This document shows, one piece after another, positions 14,599-21,636 of a stretch of DNA of 22,234 nucleotides (its first letter is position 1; every line of letters starts with the position of its first letter). This DNA is from Candidatus Aenigmarchaeota archaeon ex4484_52. GTDB lineage: Archaea; EX4484-52. The notes below the pieces were generated by a model. That model ran no database searches, was not told where the DNA came from, and saw only the letters and a program-made list of their open reading frames with translations. The translations under genes and the position numbers were made by a program. The stretch spans positions 1 to 22,234 of the forward strand of contig NJDR01000004.1 in NCBI GenBank assembly GCA_002254415.1, in the 5' to 3' direction.

Positions 14599-15285
14599 AT
14601 GAGATTAGACAAAAGAGCAGATGATCAACTTCGTCCAATTAAAATTCAATTAAATGTAATAAAACAGGCACTTGGCTCTTGTTATTTTGAAATGGGAAAA
14701 ACAAGGGTTATTGCTGCAACCTATGGACCGCAGGAAGTTCACCCAAAACATATTGAAGAGTCAGATAAATGTATTTTAATGTGTAATTATAATATGCTTC
14801 CCTTTTCTGTTGATGGAAACAGGAAAAAGCCCGGATATGACAGAAGATCTGTTGAAATATCAAAAGTTGTGCGTGAGGCGTTAGAGCCAGCAGTATTTAC
14901 AGAAGAATATCCAAGATGTGCAATCAATATAGATATGCAAATTATTCAGGCAGATGCTGGCACAAGAGTTGCTGCAATAAATGCTACATCTCTTTGCTTG
15001 TGCTGTGCTGGTATTGCTATGAGAGATATTGTTGTGTCAGTTGCAGTGGGAAGAGCAAATAAAAAAATATTAGTTGATTTGACAAAGCAGGAAGAAGATG
15101 CAGATGATGCAATTGATATGCCGATTGCAATAATGCCAAGAGAAAAAAAAATTACATTGCTTCAAATGGATGGAATTGCAAGTATAGATGAAATAAAAGA
15201 AATAATAAATAAATCATTTATTGCATGCGATGAATTATCTAAAATACACAGGGCTGTTTTAAATAAAAATATTTCTAATATTTAA
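14599..15285 (+). CDS. rrp41: Exosome catalytic subunit Rrp41 (RNase PH family)
   Basis: A 228-residue Rrp41. MRLDKRADDQLRPIKIQLNV opens the protein, then LGSCYFEMGKTRVIAATYGP, GYDRRSVEISKVVREALEPA (80-99), the phosphate-binding QADAGTRVAAINATSL (117-132) and the catalytic acidic EEDADDAIDMPIAIMP (165-180, Asp167/Asp173 region). It degrades RNA 3'-to-5' phosphorolytically in a hexameric ring with Rrp42. In many archaea it sits in a proteasome/SBDS-Rrp4-Rrp41-Rrp42 cluster; neither Rrp4 nor Rrp42 is in this window. A TTTATAAAA box lies 33-41 nt upstream. It begins a tight run with dcd, a kinase-like gene and a nucleotidyltransferase. Confidence 0.95.
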   Translation: MRLDKRADDQLRPIKIQLNVIKQALGSCYFEMGKTRVIAATYGPQEVHPKHIEESDKCILMCNYNMLPFSVDGNRKKPGYDRRSVEISKVVREALEPAVFTEEYPRCAINIDMQIIQADAGTRVAAINATSLCLCCAGIAMRDIVVSVAVGRANKKILVDLTKQEEDADDAIDMPIAIMPREKKITLLQMDGIASIDEIKEIINKSFIACDELSKIHRAVLNKNISNI

Positions 15286-15296
15286 TTAACAATAAT

Positions 15297-15899
15297 ATGA
15301 TACTCTCTGACAGGGATATTAAAAGCCGACTAAAAAACGACTTAATAATAAAGCCACTTAATTTAGAAGAGCAATTAGGTCCAAGTTCAATTGATTTGCG
15401 CCTTGATGATGAATTCTTAACATTTAAATTATCTGATCATTCTTTGATTGATCCAAAAGATTACAAGGATAAAGAAATATTTAGAAGAGAAACAAAAAAT
15501 ACAATTATTATTGAAAATGTTTATACAAGAAAATTCATAATGAAGAAATCATTTATTATTCACCCGGGCGAATTTGTGCTTGCAAGTATTATTGAATATG
15601 TTGAAATTCCGCATAATTTAGTTGGTGTTGTTGAAGGCAGATCTTCTATTGGGCGCCTGGGAATAATGATTCATGTAACTGCAGGATACATAGACCCAGG
15701 ATTTTGCGGAAAAATTACTTTGGAAATCGCAAATGTTGGAAAAATACCTGTGAAATTATATCCAAAAATGAGAATATGCCAATTGGTTTTGCACAATTTA
15801 AGTTCTTATTGCGATATTCCTTATCACAAAAAAAAAAGATCAAAATATCAAAACCAGAAAGGATCACAACACAGCAAAATTAGCGAGGACTTTGAATAA
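15297..15899 (+). CDS. dcd: dCTP deaminase, possibly bifunctional with dUTPase activity
   Basis: A 200-residue dCTP deaminase, the usual length. MILSDRDIKSRL and LGPSSIDLRLDDEF (28-40) form the N-terminal signature, VVEGRSSIGRLGIMIHVTAG (111-130) binds triphosphate, and YIDPGFCGKITLE (131-143) ends in the catalytic Glu143. The C-terminus SKYQNQKGSQHSKISEDFE is the lid. It deaminates dCTP to dUTP for dTMP synthesis. TAG-x-IDPGFxGxITLE resembles the bifunctional DCD-DUT enzymes (Methanocaldococcus, Mycobacterium) more than the monofunctional E. coli type, where TAH-RIDPGW occurs, so direct production of dUMP is possible but unproven. It starts 11 nt after rrp41; with nrdD it belongs to dNTP supply. 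Confidence 0.92.
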   Translation: MILSDRDIKSRLKNDLIIKPLNLEEQLGPSSIDLRLDDEFLTFKLSDHSLIDPKDYKDKEIFRRETKNTIIIENVYTRKFIMKKSFIIHPGEFVLASIIEYVEIPHNLVGVVEGRSSIGRLGIMIHVTAGYIDPGFCGKITLEIANVGKIPVKLYPKMRICQLVLHNLSSYCDIPYHKKKRSKYQNQKGSQHSKISEDFE

Positions 15900-15908
15900 T
15901 ATATTTTA

Positions 15909-16436
15909 ATGCTTAAAACAAATATTATTATTGGAATAATTGGCGTTGCCAGAAGTGGAAAAGACACTGCTGCCAACTATATTTCCAAAAAATATGATTT
16001 TGATAAATTTGATTTTGCAACAGAGGTATTAGAGCCGTTATTAATCAAAAACAAAATAAAACCCACGAAGAAAAATAAAAGCAATTTTGCTAAAAATTTA
16101 AGACAAAAAAAAGGAAATGATATTTTAGCAAAACTTTTGTTTAAATCAATAAAAAATAAGAAAAGCAAAAATATTGTAATTAGTGGTTTTAGATGCATTG
16201 AAGAAATTGATTTTTTTAAAACAAAAACAAAAAAAATAATATTCCTCAAATTGATTGTTGATGAAAAAACGATTCTCAAAAGAGGAACATATGCAGATAT
16301 AGATCGTAATAAAAGAGATACTACTTTTATTGGAATGGAAAAAGTATTGAATTATCCATCTGTAAAAATACAAAACAATAAAACAAAACAGGACTTGTTT
16401 GAAAGCATTGATAAATCTTTGTCCTGTTTAATATAG
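15909..16436 (+). CDS. UPF0200-like P-loop kinase, related to dephospho-CoA/nucleotide kinases
   Basis: A 175-residue P-loop protein. Walker A is GVARSGKDT (12-20). Next come PTKKNKSNFAKNLRQKKGND, ILAKLLFKSIK and KNIVISGFRCIEEIDFFK, an arrangement matching the archaeal UPF0200 family (PT.EN...A..LR...G...A). The lid-like part carries KRGTYADIDRNKRD and then EKVLNYPSVKIQNN, where family members have an IVN element. The substrate of UPF0200 proteins is not established; they have been annotated as dephospho-CoA kinase-related. It starts 9 nt after dcd and ends 2 nt before the next gene, so all four are probably one transcript. Confidence 0.78.
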   Translation: MLKTNIIIGIIGVARSGKDTAANYISKKYDFDKFDFATEVLEPLLIKNKIKPTKKNKSNFAKNLRQKKGNDILAKLLFKSIKNKKSKNIVISGFRCIEEIDFFKTKTKKIIFLKLIVDEKTILKRGTYADIDRNKRDTTFIGMEKVLNYPSVKIQNNKTKQDLFESIDKSLSCLI

Positions 16437-16438
16437 CA

Positions 16439-17671
16439 ATGCAAACAATAATACTTTGCGGTGGCAAGTCATCGCGTTTTTATCCATTTGGAGAATCAAA
16501 GCACAAATCCCTTTTTAAAATAATGGGAAAATGCATTTTGGACTATTCAATTGAATCTGCTGCAAAAATATCCAAAGACATATTGATTGTAAAAAGACCA
16601 GATTTTGATGAGAAATTAATCAACACAGATAACTACAAAAAAGAAGGGATAAAAATTACATTTATAACACAGCAAGAGGCATTAGGGCAGGGAAATGCAA
16701 TTTGTCTGGCAAAAAAACATATAAAAAATGATTTTTTTGTAATAAGCCCTATTTTAATTGAATCTTATTATTTAACTAAAAAAGCAATTCAAATACAAAA
16801 TAAAAGTAAGAAAAAAATAAAAGCAATATTATTTGGAATAAAAACAAAACATCCGCAATTATATGGTATTGTTAGATTCAAAAACACAAAATTGATTGAA
16901 ATTGTTGAAAAACCAAATAAAGGGCAAGAACCATCAAATATTCGCCTTATTGGCCTATATTATTTGTCAAAAGATTTTTTGGATATTTTAGAAAAACAAA
17001 AACAGCATCACTATAATTTTGAAAATGCATTAAATATTTATATTAAAAATAATAATGTAAATTTGCAAATAATTAAAAAAGAGACAAAAACATTAAATTC
17101 ACTAAAATATGCTTTTCATTTATTGAAATTAAAAAACAATATTTTTGATTTATTTTTTAATGCTTGCATTGAAAAAAGTGCAAAAATTTCCCAATCAGCA
17201 ATAATTGGAAAAAATGTTTATATTGGAAAAAACACAATTGTAATGGAAAATACAGTTATTAAAAATAATGTCTTTATTGGCGACAATTGCATTATCGGGA
17301 ATCATTGTTTAATAAGGGATTATTGCAATATTGAGAATAATGTCGTAATCGGGGCTTTTAGTGAAATTAAGAATTCAATAATTTATTCAAATACATCAAT
17401 CCACAGAGGATATATCGGGGACTCTGTTATCGGGCAAAATTGCAGGTTTGGTGCTGGCTGCGTTACTTCTAATCGCCTTTTTAGAAAAAACAAAAACAGG
17501 CCGGAAATCAAAATTTTTATTGAAAAAGAAAAACAATATATTAATACAAATCTTACAAGTTTGGGCATTATTTGCGGAGATAATGTGGATATTGGAACAA
17601 ATGTAAATTTTATGCCCGGAGTAATAATAAAGCAAAATTCAAAAATTATGCCAAATACATTGTTAAAGTAA
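16439..17671 (+). CDS. GlmU-like sugar nucleotidyltransferase/acetyltransferase fusion
   Basis: A 410-residue protein with an N-terminal nucleotidyltransferase domain (1-230) and a left-handed beta-helix (about 245-410). IILCGGKSSRFYPFGESKHK is a divergent form of the GGxGTRL....PKP loop, then EALGQGNAICLAKKH and EIVEKPN. The Mg-binding Asp expected after the central strand (normally ngD) is absent: FFVISPILIES has Pro104 there. The hexapeptide repeats (SAIIGKNVYIGKNT, NNVFIGDNCIIGNH) and HRGYIGDSVIGQNCRFGAGC match the archaeal Glc-1-P acetyltransferase domain, retaining His322 and Tyr325 equivalents. It may make or acetylate amino-sugar phosphates for UDP-GlcNAc, but the uridylyl half could be inactive. 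Confidence 0.82.
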   Translation: MQTIILCGGKSSRFYPFGESKHKSLFKIMGKCILDYSIESAAKISKDILIVKRPDFDEKLINTDNYKKEGIKITFITQQEALGQGNAICLAKKHIKNDFFVISPILIESYYLTKKAIQIQNKSKKKIKAILFGIKTKHPQLYGIVRFKNTKLIEIVEKPNKGQEPSNIRLIGLYYLSKDFLDILEKQKQHHYNFENALNIYIKNNNVNLQIIKKETKTLNSLKYAFHLLKLKNNIFDLFFNACIEKSAKISQSAIIGKNVYIGKNTIVMENTVIKNNVFIGDNCIIGNHCLIRDYCNIENNVVIGAFSEIKNSIIYSNTSIHRGYIGDSVIGQNCRFGAGCVTSNRLFRKNKNRPEIKIFIEKEKQYINTNLTSLGIICGDNVDIGTNVNFMPGVIIKQNSKIMPNTLLK

Positions 17672-17687
17672 AAGCATATATGTATAT

Positions 17688-18608
17688 TTAAATATTAATA
17701 ATTGGAACATCAAAAACATTATTGTCTTCTTCGAGGCGGGGGCACGCTGTATTTACAAGCATATCTAATTTTAGTCCTGTAATTTTGTCATTTTCAATAG
17801 AATTCATGCAAAGAATAAAAACATTTTTTTTATTGTCCTGCAATTCTTTTTTTATTTTGAAAATGTTTTTATTTAATTGGCCTTTTTTAAAAGAAACAAG
17901 CAAGCCAATATTTTTTGCTTCTTCAAATTTTTTTTGCTTTATTATTTTTCTTTTCAACAGCAGGTTTCTTTTTTCTGTAATATTTAAAATGCCTTTTTTA
18001 TCTGGGCCTATAATAAAAACAGGAACTCTTGTTTTTTCTAAAATATTTAAAGAATGAAAGAATCCGCTTCCAATAAATAAAACACAATCAATTTTTGGAT
18101 TTAATGCTTCTATATTGCCGCAATCACATCCAATCACCTGTCCTTTGTATTTTAATTTTTTTGAACTTGGAATAAAAACAAGTTTATCTTTTTTTTCCAA
18201 AAATTTTTTTATCTTTTCTAATTCAAAAATATGCTGAATTGTGCTGCATAATGCAATTTTTTTGTAATTATTTAATTTTTCAAAATCTATTTTTATTTGT
18301 GGCAAAGCAGAAAAATTAGAAAAACATTCAATATATTCTGTTGGAATTTTTGTCTTTATTCCTAAATCAGAGTGCCCAAAATGAAGAAGCAAATCGCAAC
18401 CAAGCAAAGATGCTTCATAATCATATAAATCACAAGCACCAAAACACGGCTCAGCAATTATTACAACATCTCTGCAAAAACCATTTATCAATTGTGCAAT
18501 TTTTTGCACTTCTGCTTTCATCCCTTCAGGAACAGAAATTGCAACGCGATTTGATTTATGCTTTGTAATTGAATTTTTTATTTTTTGAATATCACATTCA
18601 CTGAGCAT
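17688..18608 (-). CDS. dph2: Diphthamide synthase subunit Dph2 (3-amino-3-carboxypropyltransferase)
   Basis: A 306-residue archaeal Dph2. The three Cys that hold the 4Fe-4S cluster are in place: Cys59 in EPCFGACDLYDY, Cys163 in IGCDCGNIEA and Cys289 in NTACPRLEEDN, very near the Pyrococcus positions 59, 163 and 287. VAISVPEGM, LLHFGHSDLG and FIGSGFFHSLNI support the call. It cleaves S-adenosylmethionine by noncanonical radical chemistry to transfer a 3-amino-3-carboxypropyl group to a His of elongation factor 2, the first step of diphthamide. It converges with the nucleotidyltransferase gene, leaving a 16-nt gap. Length is a little below the usual 330-340, mostly in loops. Confidence 0.94.
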   Translation of the reverse strand: MLSECDIQKIKNSITKHKSNRVAISVPEGMKAEVQKIAQLINGFCRDVVIIAEPCFGACDLYDYEASLLGCDLLLHFGHSDLGIKTKIPTEYIECFSNFSALPQIKIDFEKLNNYKKIALCSTIQHIFELEKIKKFLEKKDKLVFIPSSKKLKYKGQVIGCDCGNIEALNPKIDCVLFIGSGFFHSLNILEKTRVPVFIIGPDKKGILNITEKRNLLLKRKIIKQKKFEEAKNIGLLVSFKKGQLNKNIFKIKKELQDNKKNVFILCMNSIENDKITGLKLDMLVNTACPRLEEDNNVFDVPIINI

Positions 18609-18738
18609 AAGACATATTTTAGATGATATTGTGGTATTTTAATGCGACAAACAAAACGCAAAAGAACATTAAACAAAAAAAACCAATTTCAAATTTTTTA
18701 TTTTTTATAAGAGATAAGATATCTATTTTAACCATATT

Positions 18739-19278
18739 TTAAAATTGCTCTGGAATTCTTCGTCTTGCAAGAATATTTGAAGGAGGTGTATTCCCGGGTA
18801 TTGGGCGACTGAATTGCATTCTCTTCATTGTCTTTAGCATCTCATCCAATGACTGCATAAGTGCATCATTTGTTTTTTTATTTTGCTGTACAATTTCATT
18901 TATATTTTGCATTATTGGCTTTGAAATTGTATTAATTACATCTTTTGTAGCATTAGTTCCAACATCAATTTCCATTGCCTGGTTCATTAAATTCATAAAA
19001 CTCTCCATTTTTTTTGTCAGGGTCTCTATTTTGCCAATCAACACAGACAAATCTTCTCTTAATCCATGATTTGATCGAATAACATCATCTATTATTTTTT
19101 GGTTTAATTCTGTTACAGAAAACATTTTGTCTGTAAATGTCTCGATGCGCTTTGATAATTGAGAATTCTCTAATGACTCAAGTTTTCGCTCTATTTTTCT
19201 CATAGGAGAAATTGGATTAATTTCATAATCATTGTCCATATTAATCCTTACCTCTTCTTGTTTATTTTTTGTTTTCAT
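18739..19278 (-). CDS. Coiled-coil protein of unknown function next to pilin-like genes
   Basis: A 179-residue, soluble-looking protein that I do not recognise. Residues about 25-150 are rich in Glu, Lys, Leu, Met and Asn with heptad-like spacing (RKIERKLESLENSQLSKRIE, LIGKIETLTKKMESFMNLMN, NDALMQSLDEMLKTMKRMQF), so a long coiled coil or bundle is likely. The C-terminus is Pro/Arg-rich (GNTPPSNILARRRIPEQF). There is no signal peptide. Its first five codons and upstream leader lie in the perfect 102-bp repeat, and a second Met (codon 14, at 19239) could be the older start. Position after pilin genes hints at an appendage-related role, not shown by sequence. Confidence 0.7.
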   Translation of the reverse strand: MKTKNKQEEVRINMDNDYEINPISPMRKIERKLESLENSQLSKRIETFTDKMFSVTELNQKIIDDVIRSNHGLREDLSVLIGKIETLTKKMESFMNLMNQAMEIDVGTNATKDVINTISKPIMQNINEIVQQNKKTNDALMQSLDEMLKTMKRMQFSRPIPGNTPPSNILARRRIPEQF

Positions 19279-19366
19279 TTATCTCACTTTATATTTTTAA
19301 CATGAATCTTGTCCTGCTTCATCAATGCGACAAGTATATTGTGTTTTTACTCCTGTTGTCGGCTCT
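19265..19366. repeat. Perfect 102-bp direct repeat, copy 1
   Basis: Identical to 19584-19685, offset 319 bp. On the minus strand it covers the last part of a pilin-like reading frame (EPTTGVKTQYTCRIDEAGQD, SC, stop), the intergenic spacer, and the first codons MKTK of the next gene. Confidence 0.95.
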
Positions 19367-19597
19367 TCAACCAACATCCTCTGGCCATGTTTGAATAGTA
19401 AGATTAAATTGGCAACTTTTTGTTGGAGACAAACCTGTTTTGTTACATTCATAGCCATCAATATTTCTTAATATATTATTATATTTGTTGTTAAAATAAA
19501 CCTCAATATTTTGCATTTCTTCTTTGCTAAAAGTATATTGTCCATTATTTTTTAATAAAAATATCACATTTCCACTAACACCTTTTTTTGTTTTCAT
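19297..19597 (-). pseudogene. Partial duplicate of the pilin-like gene
   Basis: An ORF from 19597 to 19367 (76 codons) starts with MKTKK, copied from the start of the coiled-coil gene, then runs into pilin-like sequence: VIFLLKNNGQYTFSKEEMQN matches IVLLLRNTGRYTFSKEEMQN of the full-length gene upstream. It has no N-terminal pilin helix, lacks about 60 central residues, and stops at PEDVG. In the next frame it continues with EEPTTGVKTQYTCRIDEAG and ends at 19297 like the parent gene. So it is a truncated, frameshifted duplicate between two perfect 102-bp repeats. It may be a dead copy or a silent cassette. Confidence 0.65.
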
Positions 19598-19685
19598 TTA
19601 TCTCACTTTATATTTTTAACATGAATCTTGTCCTGCTTCATCAATGCGACAAGTATATTGTGTTTTTACTCCTGTTGTCGGCTCT
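19584..19685. repeat. Perfect 102-bp direct repeat, copy 2
   Basis: Identical to 19265-19366. On the minus strand it spans the 3' end of the full-length pilin-like gene, its stop, the spacer and the MKTK start of the truncated copy. Confidence 0.95.
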
Positions 19686-20221
19686 ATTATTTTTATAGTT
19701 AATTTATCTGCTAAATTATTGAAAAATACATTTCTTGTAATATTTGTATTATTGCAATAACTCATATATGTACTATTATAGCCCTTAACAACTTCTTCTC
19801 CATCCCATGCATATTGTGCTGCACTAAATGTTTCAAAAAGCATACTTCCTGTTCCGTTTTCACATGAACCCGCATTAATTGTATGCACATAGCTTTTTGC
19901 CTGGCAAGTTGATGTTGGAGTCAATGGATTATTTACACAAGTAGATTCATTAAAAGTATTATTTAATATACCTATTGGTATTCCATTTAAATAAATTTCA
20001 ATATTTTGCATTTCTTCTTTGCTAAAAGTATATCTGCCTGTATTTCTCAATAAAAGAACAATTGCAGAGTGATCAGTATCATTCCACATTGAAGATATTG
20101 TTAAAGAAGCACTTGCTTTTTTTGCCATATCTGCTTGGCCTGTTGTTATATCTTCTTGCAAATCTTCTTGCATTTTTGTTACCCACATAAATGCTATTCC
20201 TCCAACTGCAACTGTCATCAT
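19616..20221 (-). CDS. Archaeal type IV pilin/archaellin-like protein, N-terminus broken by a frameshift
   Basis: The open frame gives 201 residues starting MMTVAVGGIAFMWVTKMQED, the second half of a pilin hydrophobic helix. Directly upstream, in the same frame, codons back to 20254 read LTPVIAVVLLL before a TGA at 20255-20257. A start-bearing frame from 20324 enters from the other side (MRMFTMI). Removing one A near 20252-20255 would join them as FTMITPVIAVVLLLMMTVAV, a classic class III pilin start. So the gene is a frameshifted pilin, a sequencing error, or starts internally at 20221 without a signal peptide. The exported part holds several Cys and Asn-x-Thr/Ser sites. It lies 146 nt after the ATPase gene. 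Confidence 0.6.
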   Translation of the reverse strand: MMTVAVGGIAFMWVTKMQEDLQEDITTGQADMAKKASASLTISSMWNDTDHSAIVLLLRNTGRYTFSKEEMQNIEIYLNGIPIGILNNTFNESTCVNNPLTPTSTCQAKSYVHTINAGSCENGTGSMLFETFSAAQYAWDGEEVVKGYNSTYMSYCNNTNITRNVFFNNLADKLTIKIIEPTTGVKTQYTCRIDEAGQDSC

Positions 20222-20367
20222 TAGTAATAATACTACTGCAATGACAGGTGTTAATCATAGTAAACATTCTCATTCTTATAATTCTATGAACATAATATTC
20301 TTTTTTTAATGAAAATTTAGTCAAATATGAACTACCTGCCCGTTGATTCCTGTAATAAATGTAGTTT

Positions 20368-21549
20368 TCATATCTCCTTCCCTCTCAACCACCTTTCAAA
20401 CACAGCATCCTCTATAAAATATTTGCTGTCTTCTTTAAATATATGTCCTTTATCAATAAGATATTTTAAAAATCTATTGATGTTAGAAATTTTATTTTCC
20501 ATTGCATCTGCAATTTCTTTTGGCGTGTGTGAGCCCTTTGCAATGCTTATTATAATTAATCGCTCTTTTGAACTCAAAGAATTAAATTCTTCTGTAAATA
20601 AAATATTTCCTTCCTCCTGCAAAAATTTATTTTCTGTTTCTTTGATTGTCTCCAAACTTATTTTACTTACTCTCTCCAAACACTTGCCGATGAAATTAAT
20701 ATAAAAAGGAATGCCCGCAGTGAATTTGTGGATTTCCTTTATTCCTGCCTCAGGGATATCAAGAACCCTTAATAATAATTGTTTTGTATATTTGTATTCA
20801 AATGCATTTACTTCTTTTACGATTAACTGCCTATAAAACGGAGATGCAGAGGATAAAACCGCTAAATTCATAGTACTCCTTGTTGAGCCGGCAAGCACAA
20901 GAGATGTCCTTTGCCAGTTCTCAAAAATGCTTCTTATTTTTTTTAATATTGACCCGCCTATTTTATTATTATTTGCTTTCAAATCAATAACAGAGGGAAA
21001 TTCGTCTAGCATAAGCACGCATTTTGTATTTGTTTTTTTTGCTAAATTCTCTCCCAAATAAAATGTATTTTCTATTAAGGAATTTTCATCAATATCTTTT
21101 TTTGACAAAATAAATAATTCTAAATTATTATACACAATTTTTAATTCTCTTTCGTCAAGAATTTTTTTTAGCATTGCAATTGGTGTTTGGATTAATTCTT
21201 TTGCCTTGAATTTTAATCCAAGAGTTGGCCCGTATGCATCAATAATTTTTGCACTTAATTTTTTGCAAAATTCAGTTAAGGTGAATTCTATCAAATCCCA
21301 CACAGAAAAATAAATAACAATTATGTTTTTGTTCCTGAAAACTCTTCTTTGCACTTCTTTTAGAGCAGATGTTTTTCCAATTCTTCTTTTTCCAAAAAGA
21401 GCATAGCCGGTATTTGAATTTACATTGCCTAATTCACAAACCATTTCATTTAGTAATTCTTGTCTATTTATAAAGGTGTTAGAATTAGCTGCCTGTAAAA
21501 TGAATTTCTCGTTATCGCTTACATTAACTAACTTTTTTGTTACTAACAT
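20368..21549 (-). CDS. Archaeal AAA/STAND-type ATPase with C-terminal winged helix
   Basis: A 393-residue P-loop ATPase of the archaeal ATPase (PF01637-like) group. NTFINRQELLNEM precedes Walker A GKRRIGKT (53-60). Walker B is CVLMLDEFPSVIDL (Asp182, Glu183), and LVLAGSTRSTM is the sensor region. The C-terminal 70 residues form a winged helix-like domain (KERLIIISIAKGSHTPKEIA, then ISNINRFLKYLIDKGHI). Members are frequent in archaea, often near mobile or surface genes; proposed roles include signalling and defence, and no partner is certain. A palindromic GTTAGT repeat cluster covers its start, suggesting self-regulation. It is the first gene upstream of the pilin-like and coiled-coil genes on the same strand. 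Confidence 0.88.
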   Translation of the reverse strand: MLVTKKLVNVSDNEKFILQAANSNTFINRQELLNEMVCELGNVNSNTGYALFGKRRIGKTSALKEVQRRVFRNKNIIVIYFSVWDLIEFTLTEFCKKLSAKIIDAYGPTLGLKFKAKELIQTPIAMLKKILDERELKIVYNNLELFILSKKDIDENSLIENTFYLGENLAKKTNTKCVLMLDEFPSVIDLKANNNKIGGSILKKIRSIFENWQRTSLVLAGSTRSTMNLAVLSSASPFYRQLIVKEVNAFEYKYTKQLLLRVLDIPEAGIKEIHKFTAGIPFYINFIGKCLERVSKISLETIKETENKFLQEEGNILFTEEFNSLSSKERLIIISIAKGSHTPKEIADAMENKISNINRFLKYLIDKGHIFKEDSKYFIEDAVFERWLRGKEI

Positions 21550-21574
21550 ATTTGTTACTAACTTATTAGTTAGT
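21536..21574 (-). promoter_or_regulatory. Operator-like repeats over the ATPase gene start
   Basis: TTTGTTACTAAC occurs twice on the plus strand, at 21536-21547 and 21551-21562 (15-bp period). ACTAAC at 21557-21562 forms a palindrome with GTTAGT at 21569-21574 (6-nt centre). The cluster covers the ATG at 21549 and the space up to a TATA-like TTTAAAAA at about 21576-21583, the usual position for an archaeal repressor site. Confidence 0.45.
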
Positions 21575-21636
21575 TTTTTAAATTTTTCTTCTCTTGTTGC
21601 ATAGAAATAATAAAATTAACATTAGTTGGTAGATAA

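Noticed and set aside
19265..19685. Diversity-generating retroelement template/variable repeat
   Set aside because: The two copies are identical with no adenine-biased differences, and no reverse transcriptase gene is present.
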